Source: Candidatus Falkowiibacteriota bacterium
GTDB lineage: Archaea; Iainarchaeota; Iainarchaeia; Iainarchaeales; GCA-2688035
Reading direction: 5' to 3'
DNA: 6,016 nt
NCBI GenBank assembly: GCA_017610485.1
Contig: JAFCBY010000103.1
Location: 1-6,016 of the forward strand
Position numbers and translations under genes: made by a program. Under the pieces are notes generated by a model, which saw only the letters and a list, made by a program, of their open reading frames with translations, was not told the origin of the DNA and searched no databases. The first letter of the stretch is position 1, and each line of letters starts with the position of its first letter. Below, piece by piece: positions 1-4,038 of the stretch.

Positions 1-1089
1 ACTGCCGACAAGGCAGGCCCAAAGCATTTGACAAAGAAAATAAAGAGGGCAAAGCTTGAGCAATTGGTTGAACCCATCATAAACAAGTGCGAAAAGCCTG
101 TTCAGCAGGCACTGGCCGACGCAAAGCTCCAGCCGGCAGACATAGGCAAGATTATTCTTGTAGGAGGGCCGACAAGAATGCCCTCAATGCAAAAGTTTGT
201 AGAAAAACTGGTAGGCTCAAAAGTTGAAAGGGGTGTAGACCCAATGGAATGTGTTGCAATGGGCGCAGCCATCCAGGCAGGAGTCCTCTCAGGGGATGTG
301 AAGGACGTGCTATTGCTTGACGTGACACCCCTGACTCTAGGCATTGAAACACTTGGCGGAATAAGGACTGCTTTGATAGAGAGGAATACCACAATCCCGA
401 CAAAGAAAAGCCGCGTGTTTTCAACTGCCGCAGACAACCAGCCAGCAGTAGACATCCACGTACTGCAGGGAGAGAGGGAGATGGCCTCAGGCAACAAGAC
501 TTTGGGAAGGTTCCAATTGATTGGAATACCACCTGCACCCAGAGGAATACCGCAGATTGATGTGGCCTTTGACATAGACGCAAACGGCATAGTTCACGTA
601 AAGGCAAAGGATTTGGGAACAGGCAAAGAACAAAGTATTAAGATAGTGGCCTCACAGAAGCTGGGCGACGAGGAAATTGAAAAGATGAGAAAGGAAGCAG
701 AAAAGTTTGCCGAAGAAGACAAGAAAAGGAAGGAAGAGATTGAAACTGTGAACAAAGCAGAGGCCATGACCTACAGCACGGAAAAGGCGCTTGAGGAAAT
801 GAAGGACAAGGCAGACAAGACAAAGATGGAAGAAGTAAAGAAGAAGAACGGCGAGCTCAAAGAGCTTCTTGGAAAAGAACCAAAGGACCTTGCCGCCATA
901 AAGGCAAAGATGGACGAGCTCAACAAGGACATGCAGGCCATGGGCACAGAGATTTACCAAAAAGCTGCGCAAGAGACTGCAAAAAAGCAGCAGGGCGCAG
1001 GCCAGGAATCACAGGCAGCGGGGGAAAAGAAGGAAGATGAAAAGGTTGTTGATGCGGACTACGAGGTAAAGGACGATGACAAGAAGTAG
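1..1089 (+). CDS. dnaK: Molecular chaperone DnaK (Hsp70), C-terminal part, 5' end outside window
   Basis: ATP-dependent cytosolic Hsp70 chaperone that binds unfolded polypeptides, working with DnaJ and GrpE. The frame is open from base 1, so the gene is cut by the left edge; 362 residues are visible, a little over half of a usual DnaK of about 600-640. Visible residues 1-100 are the end of the ATPase domain, with the nucleotide-binding motif ILVGGPTRMP (52-61) and VAMGAAIQAG (85-94). The interdomain linker DVLLLDVTP is at 102-110, followed by the beta substrate-binding domain (about 111-219, including NTTIPTKKS, QGERE, PAPRGIPQI and FDIDANGI). A charged helical lid spans about 220-330, then a Gln/Ala-rich stretch and the acidic tail VVDADYEVKDDDKK, close to the bacterial consensus. 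The family's bacterial character suggests ancient transfer if the host is archaeal. dnaJ follows after 46 bases. The TTG at 28 is an internal Leu codon, not a start. Identification is secure. Confidence 0.97.
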   Translation, partial: TADKAGPKHLTKKIKRAKLEQLVEPIINKCEKPVQQALADAKLQPADIGKIILVGGPTRMPSMQKFVEKLVGSKVERGVDPMECVAMGAAIQAGVLSGDVKDVLLLDVTPLTLGIETLGGIRTALIERNTTIPTKKSRVFSTAADNQPAVDIHVLQGEREMASGNKTLGRFQLIGIPPAPRGIPQIDVAFDIDANGIVHVKAKDLGTGKEQSIKIVASQKLGDEEIEKMRKEAEKFAEEDKKRKEEIETVNKAEAMTYSTEKALEEMKDKADKTKMEEVKKKNGELKELLGKEPKDLAAIKAKMDELNKDMQAMGTEIYQKAAQETAKKQQGAGQESQAAGEKKEDEKVVDADYEVKDDDKK

Positions 1090-1135
1090 TTCCCTTTTTA
1101 ATTTCTTTTTTCCAACTTAGATTGGCTGGTTTGGC
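1090..1135 (+). promoter_or_regulatory. T-rich dnaK-dnaJ intergenic gap; possible terminator and/or weak TATA-like element
   Basis: The 46-base gap holds two T runs, T5 at 1095-1099 and T6 at 1106-1111, within a pyrimidine-rich stretch directly after the dnaK stop. Archaeal RNA polymerase can terminate at such runs without a hairpin, so partial termination here is plausible. The TTTTTAATTT segment (1095-1104) is also a weak TATA-like match about 36 bases before the dnaJ ATG, which would give a short leader. There is no convincing Shine-Dalgarno sequence before dnaJ (GGCTGGTTTGGC then ATG). Read-through from dnaK into dnaJ is the usual arrangement, and the sequence alone does not decide. Confidence 0.35.
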
Positions 1136-2281
1136 ATGACAAAGCGTGACTACTACGAAGTTTTGGGCCTGAAAAAAGGGGCCGCTGTTGACGAAGTAAA
1201 GGCAGCCTACAAAAAGCTTGCCAAAAAGTACCACCCTGACCTGAACAAGGACGAGGGAGCGGAAGAAAAGTTCAAGGAAACGCTTGAAGCATACCAGGTT
1301 CTCTCAGACCCGCAAAAGAAGTCAAACTACGACCAGTTTGGCCACGCCGCAGAGGGCTTCCAAGGCTTTCAGGGATTCAGGGGTTCGGGAACAAGGGATT
1401 TCGACTTTGACTTCGGAAACATCTTTGGCGGCGTTGGCGGAGGCGGCGATTTTGGGTTTGGCGACATCTTCAGGCAGGCCTTTGGAGGCGAGACAAGGGC
1501 AGGCCCGACAAAGGGCGCCAATTTGAGAATGGACCTAAACCTGAGCTTTGAAGAAGCGGCTTTTGGAACCGAGAAAACGGTTGCAATTACAAAAATTGAA
1601 GAATGCAAGGCATGCAAGGGCAAGGGAGGCTCAGGGGAAGAAACCTGCGCACAATGCCACGGATCCGGAATAGTAAGGCAGACCAGGAGAACAGCCTTCG
1701 GAATGTTTTCAACCCAGACAACGTGCCCAAAATGCTCTGGAGAGGGAAAGACCCTGAAAAAGATCTGCAAGAAATGCGATGGCAAGGGCAGACTCAGGGA
1801 AAGAAAGGAAATAAAGATTAAGGTGCCGGCAGGAATAAACTCGGGAAACCATTTGAGGCTGCACAGTCAGGGAAACGCAGGCGCTTGGGGAGGGCCCTCA
1901 GGAGACTTGTTTGTAGTAATATTTGTCGAGCCCAACGAAGTGTTTAAGAGGGATGGCGCAGACCTGTTTGCAGAAGTCCCAATATCATTTGCAGAGGCAG
2001 CCCTTGGAACAAAGTTGGGTATTCCAACCCTCAAGGAAGAGGCAGTAATAAATGTGCCTGCCTCCACCCAGACCGGAACAATCTTCAGGCTGAAGGGAAA
2101 GGGCATCAAAAAGCTTGGGGAAACAGGCTTTGGCGATGAGTATATCAAGGTAATAGTGCAAACGCCCAAGAAGATGGGCAAGAAGGAAAAGAAGCTGTTT
2201 GATGAACTCGCCAAAGAGGAAAAGACCGCCAAGGAAAGAAAAGGAATCTTCCAAAGAGTCAAGAAGAAGTTCAAATCTTAG
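1136..2281 (+). CDS. dnaJ: Chaperone protein DnaJ (type I Hsp40)
   Basis: Co-chaperone that delivers unfolded clients to DnaK and stimulates its ATPase in the cytosol. The 381 residues have the full class I layout. A J domain (1-69) carries the HPD triad at 33-35 between helices II and III. A Gly/Phe-rich region follows (about 74-120). The zinc-binding domain has four CxxCxGxG motifs: CKACKGKG (157-164), CAQCHGSG (171-178), CPKCSGEG (197-204) and CKKCDGKG (211-218). By family analogy motifs 1 and 4 bind one zinc and 2 and 3 the other. C-terminal substrate-binding domains span about 222-345, and a Lys-rich end (346-381) covers the dimerisation region. The ATG at 1136 begins the canonical MTKRDYYEVLG, so the start is clear. 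Nothing essential is missing. Its TAG stop overlaps the stop of the convergent gene. Cotranscription with dnaK is likely. Confidence 0.97.
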   Translation: MTKRDYYEVLGLKKGAAVDEVKAAYKKLAKKYHPDLNKDEGAEEKFKETLEAYQVLSDPQKKSNYDQFGHAAEGFQGFQGFRGSGTRDFDFDFGNIFGGVGGGGDFGFGDIFRQAFGGETRAGPTKGANLRMDLNLSFEEAAFGTEKTVAITKIEECKACKGKGGSGEETCAQCHGSGIVRQTRRTAFGMFSTQTTCPKCSGEGKTLKKICKKCDGKGRLRERKEIKIKVPAGINSGNHLRLHSQGNAGAWGGPSGDLFVVIFVEPNEVFKRDGADLFAEVPISFAEAALGTKLGIPTLKEEAVINVPASTQTGTIFRLKGKGIKKLGETGFGDEYIKVIVQTPKKMGKKEKKLFDELAKEEKTAKERKGIFQRVKKKFKS

Positions 2282-3308
2282 CGTTGAGAACCTCTTTCTC
2301 TAGCAGTTCTTTTGGAACGCGCAAGCCGACTACGCTTAAGTTCTAGTCTTCTGTTCCTTGGTTTGACAGCAGGCGGTTTAGGGCCAATTAGTTTCGCAAG
2401 TGCGCCATCTCCAAGTCTTAGTTCTGCGACACTTTTTATTCTAAGACGTTTCATGGAATCCGAAATTCTAGATGCTAACTCAGTTCTAGAAACGGATTCT
2501 ATCTGCCGTTGCACAGCACTAGCAAATTCTGGAGGATTTGTAAGGAGGTCGGCGCCCCTTGCATGTTGTTTTATGAGTTTGGTGGAATCAACACCAAGCG
2601 CTCCTAGATCTTTTTCGAACCTTAATACAGCCAACCTTTCCCTTGTAAGATTATCAACTCGTTCTGGCTCTGGCCTCTGACTCACAAGTAGTTTATAAGA
2701 AATACTGGAAGGAACAAAACCGTTCGCAAAAACAGACTGCTTTCCGCCAGGCGCTCCAGGCACAGACATTGTCGCCTCGGGAGAAACACGAACCATATCA
2801 GCTGGAACATCATAGTCCCTTACTTTAACGCCTCTGCAGACATGGTCACAAAATGCCAGTAGCCTTTTTTCAAGAGACCATTTAGGGTAATTTTTCAGAG
2901 TCCAAGATTCGCCTGTGCCAATAAGCTTGGATATTTTTGGAAAGCCCTCTGACTGCCAAAACCGTATGGCTTCCACATCATGACCTGAAAAATGCCTAAG
3001 TGAATCATGGGCATCACCAAGCATTTTCATAAACTCAGGATCAATAAATGGCGCCTTTTTCCCTCTTGCATTTCTGTTTATTTGCTCAGCTAGACTTTTA
3101 GCCAAACTCCCAACATAACCCTCATGTACAAGAGTAGCCGAATACCCTGGAGCCATCACATTCCTATGGTGTCTCACCTTGGACAAGGCTTCATAAAACC
3201 TTTTTTTACGCGCAGCCCTTAATCCAGACAACCTGTCAAGACGCCTGTGCTGTCTTGCCCCCTCCGATTTTTTAGCAGGTTTCCTAGAGCCTGTTTTTTT
3301 TTCGCCAT
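2278..3308 (-). CDS. Basic protein with putative HD-domain phosphohydrolase core; start probably at ATG 3306-3308 via a frameshift in an A9 run
   Basis: The uninterrupted frame from the TTG at 3229-3231 to TAA at 2278-2280 gives 317 residues (numbering below uses that TTG). I do not recognise a named family. Residues about 30-140 look like an HD metal-dependent phosphohydrolase: H36 in a helix-like VHEGYVGSLAKSL, H75-D76 in GDAHDSLRHFSGHD, and D129 in WSLEKRLLAFCDHVC, with spacings of 39 and 53. The later His often found in HDIG proteins is absent (IGTGESW there instead), so activity and substrate are unknown. The end (285-317) is very rich in Arg/Lys, suggesting nucleic acid binding. A TATA-like box at 3331-3342 predicts transcription from about 3308, exactly at ATG 3306-3308. 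That ATG is out of frame by one base, but bridging the A9 run (3294-3302) gives a 343-residue product beginning MAKKKTGSRKPAKK, another basic tail. I count ten CGN arginine codons here, against one each in dnaJ and the visible dnaK, hinting at a different origin. The gene is surely real; the HD call is moderate. Confidence 0.6.
3294..3302 (-). other. A9 homopolymer at the 5' end of the HD-like gene: frameshift, slippage site or base-count error
   Basis: On the - strand the sequence reads ATG GCG followed by nine A and then CAGGCTC. Read straight, the ATG frame gives MAKKKQALGNLLKNRRGQ and stops after 27 residues. With ten A, or a -1 slip, it enters the 317-codon frame as MAKKKTGSRK. The A run is directly seen; the mechanism is inferred. 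Runs of nine or more A are known to promote RNA polymerase slippage in bacteria and are also a common place for sequencing errors. Confidence 0.6.
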
Positions 3309-3330
3309 AAAAAGTGAGTATCTAAGGTAG

Positions 3331-3343
3331 TATATATATTTAC
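3331..3343 (-). promoter_or_regulatory. TATA-like promoter element of the HD-like gene
   Basis: The - strand reads GTAAATATATATA, with a purine-rich AAGG just upstream that could serve as a BRE. The box centre (about 3335-3338) lies 27-30 bases before the A of ATG 3308, the archaeal distance from TATA box to transcription start, so the mRNA would be leaderless or nearly so. There is no Shine-Dalgarno motif between them. The element overlaps the TAA stop codon (3340-3342) of the upstream membrane protein gene. This gives the HD-like gene its own promoter. Confidence 0.6.
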
Positions 3344-3999
3344 CTTAGCTTGTTTTTCCCGCCTTTCCTGAACTCGAAGTAGGAGTAGGCAACTGCTGCA
3401 AGAGCCGCTGCAAGGACAACCGCGACTATTGCAAGCACCGACTGCCCCCCTGGAAGGAGGAAGGCCGTGGCCAGGGAGACAATGCCTGCTGCAACAAAGA
3501 GGGTGCCACCAAATTTGTGTGTCTTGTTCCAGACCTTGTCTGATGCAATGGTCCAAGGAGTCCTAATGCCGACAAAGAAGTTTCTCTTAAAGGAAGGCAT
3601 CAGCAGGCCGATTGCAATGAACATAAAGCCAAGCGGCAGGGAGAAAAGCTGTGAAAAGCCTGTTTCGACCCCAAAATTCGGCAAAAGGGTTATTGCGTAA
3701 AACATGAGGAAGAAGAGCTCGATTACAAGCCCTAAAAGCCAGTACTGCTTCTCAAAGGACTTCATGTTTTTCTTGAAGACAGCAATCTTTGGAATCGTAA
3801 CAAACAACAGCAAGACCAATGCCATAATTAAAGCAGCCATCCAGGGCTCGCCATATCCATCAGCTTGCCCCGCAGCATTCCAGTGAACTGGCACACTGCC
3901 TGAGAGCAAAGGGTAAACAGCAAAGGAAACCAGCATTGCCAAAATTGCTATGGCAAAGGCCAGTATCTTTGGAAAGGCCTGCATTTTTGGAATGAACAT
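3340..3999 (-). CDS. SdpI-family integral membrane protein (DUF1648 plus SdpI domains)
   Basis: A 219-residue polytopic membrane protein. About six hydrophobic segments are visible: 12-32, 53-73, 86-105, 118-136, 164-182 and 187-207. Between the first two is VPVHWNAAGQADGYGEPW (36-53), the characteristic DUF1648 signature. Residues 138-165, KRNFFVGIRTPWT followed by SDKVWNKTHKFGG, are the SdpI signature. The family is named for Bacillus subtilis SdpI, which gives immunity to the SdpC toxin and sequesters the SdpR repressor. Neither an SdpC-like toxin nor an ArsR-type SdpR is nearby, so an immunity role is not supported here and the function is unknown. The start is taken as ATG at 3997-3999 because the TATA-like box at 4021-4028 predicts transcription starting there; the in-frame TTG at 4006-4008 would lie upstream of the transcript. 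The tail is short and basic (RKGGKNKLR). Family assignment is firm. Confidence 0.88.
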   Translation of the reverse strand: MFIPKMQAFPKILAFAIAILAMLVSFAVYPLLSGSVPVHWNAAGQADGYGEPWMAALIMALVLLLFVTIPKIAVFKKNMKSFEKQYWLLGLVIELFFLMFYAITLLPNFGVETGFSQLFSLPLGFMFIAIGLLMPSFKRNFFVGIRTPWTIASDKVWNKTHKFGGTLFVAAGIVSLATAFLLPGGQSVLAIVAVVLAAALAAVAYSYFEFRKGGKNKLR

Positions 4000-4020
4000 A
4001 AAGAACAATAAGGGGGGCTT

Positions 4021-4028
4021 TATTTAAA
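4021..4028 (-). promoter_or_regulatory. TATA-like promoter element of the SdpI-family gene
   Basis: The - strand reads TTTAAATA within ATTTTAAATAAAG. Its centre is about 25 bases before ATG 3999, predicting a leaderless transcript, and no Shine-Dalgarno sequence precedes the ATG. A run of six C (4012-4017, G on the + strand) sits between the box and the start. The element lies in the 39-base gap after the stop of the surface protein gene, so the SdpI-family gene is probably transcribed independently. Confidence 0.55.
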
Positions 4029-4038
4029 ATAATTTGCT

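Noticed and set aside
28..30. TTG as start codon of the left chaperone gene
   Set aside because: The frame is open back to base 1 and the residues before it (TADKAGPKH) match the DnaK ATPase domain, so the gene is simply cut by the edge.
102..972. Several - strand open frames opposite dnaK
   Set aside because: They are antisense shadows with Ser/Phe/Leu-rich low-quality translations; dnaK is unambiguous.
1121..1135. Shine-Dalgarno site before dnaJ
   Set aside because: GGCTGGTTTGGC has no good match to GGAGGTGA at a usual distance.
3306..3999. Toxin-immunity or defence operon formed by the SdpI-family and HD-like genes
   Set aside because: Each gene has its own TATA-like element, and there is no toxin, nuclease partner or regulator, so linkage is only by position.
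4006..4008. In-frame TTG as start of the SdpI-family gene
   Set aside because: It would lie upstream of the transcription start predicted by the TATA-like box; the ATG at 3997-3999 fits exactly.
4007..4024. Short inverted repeat AATAA / TTATT around the six-G tract as an operator or terminator
   Set aside because: Arms of five AT-only base pairs with an eight-base loop are expected by chance in an AT-rich promoter region.
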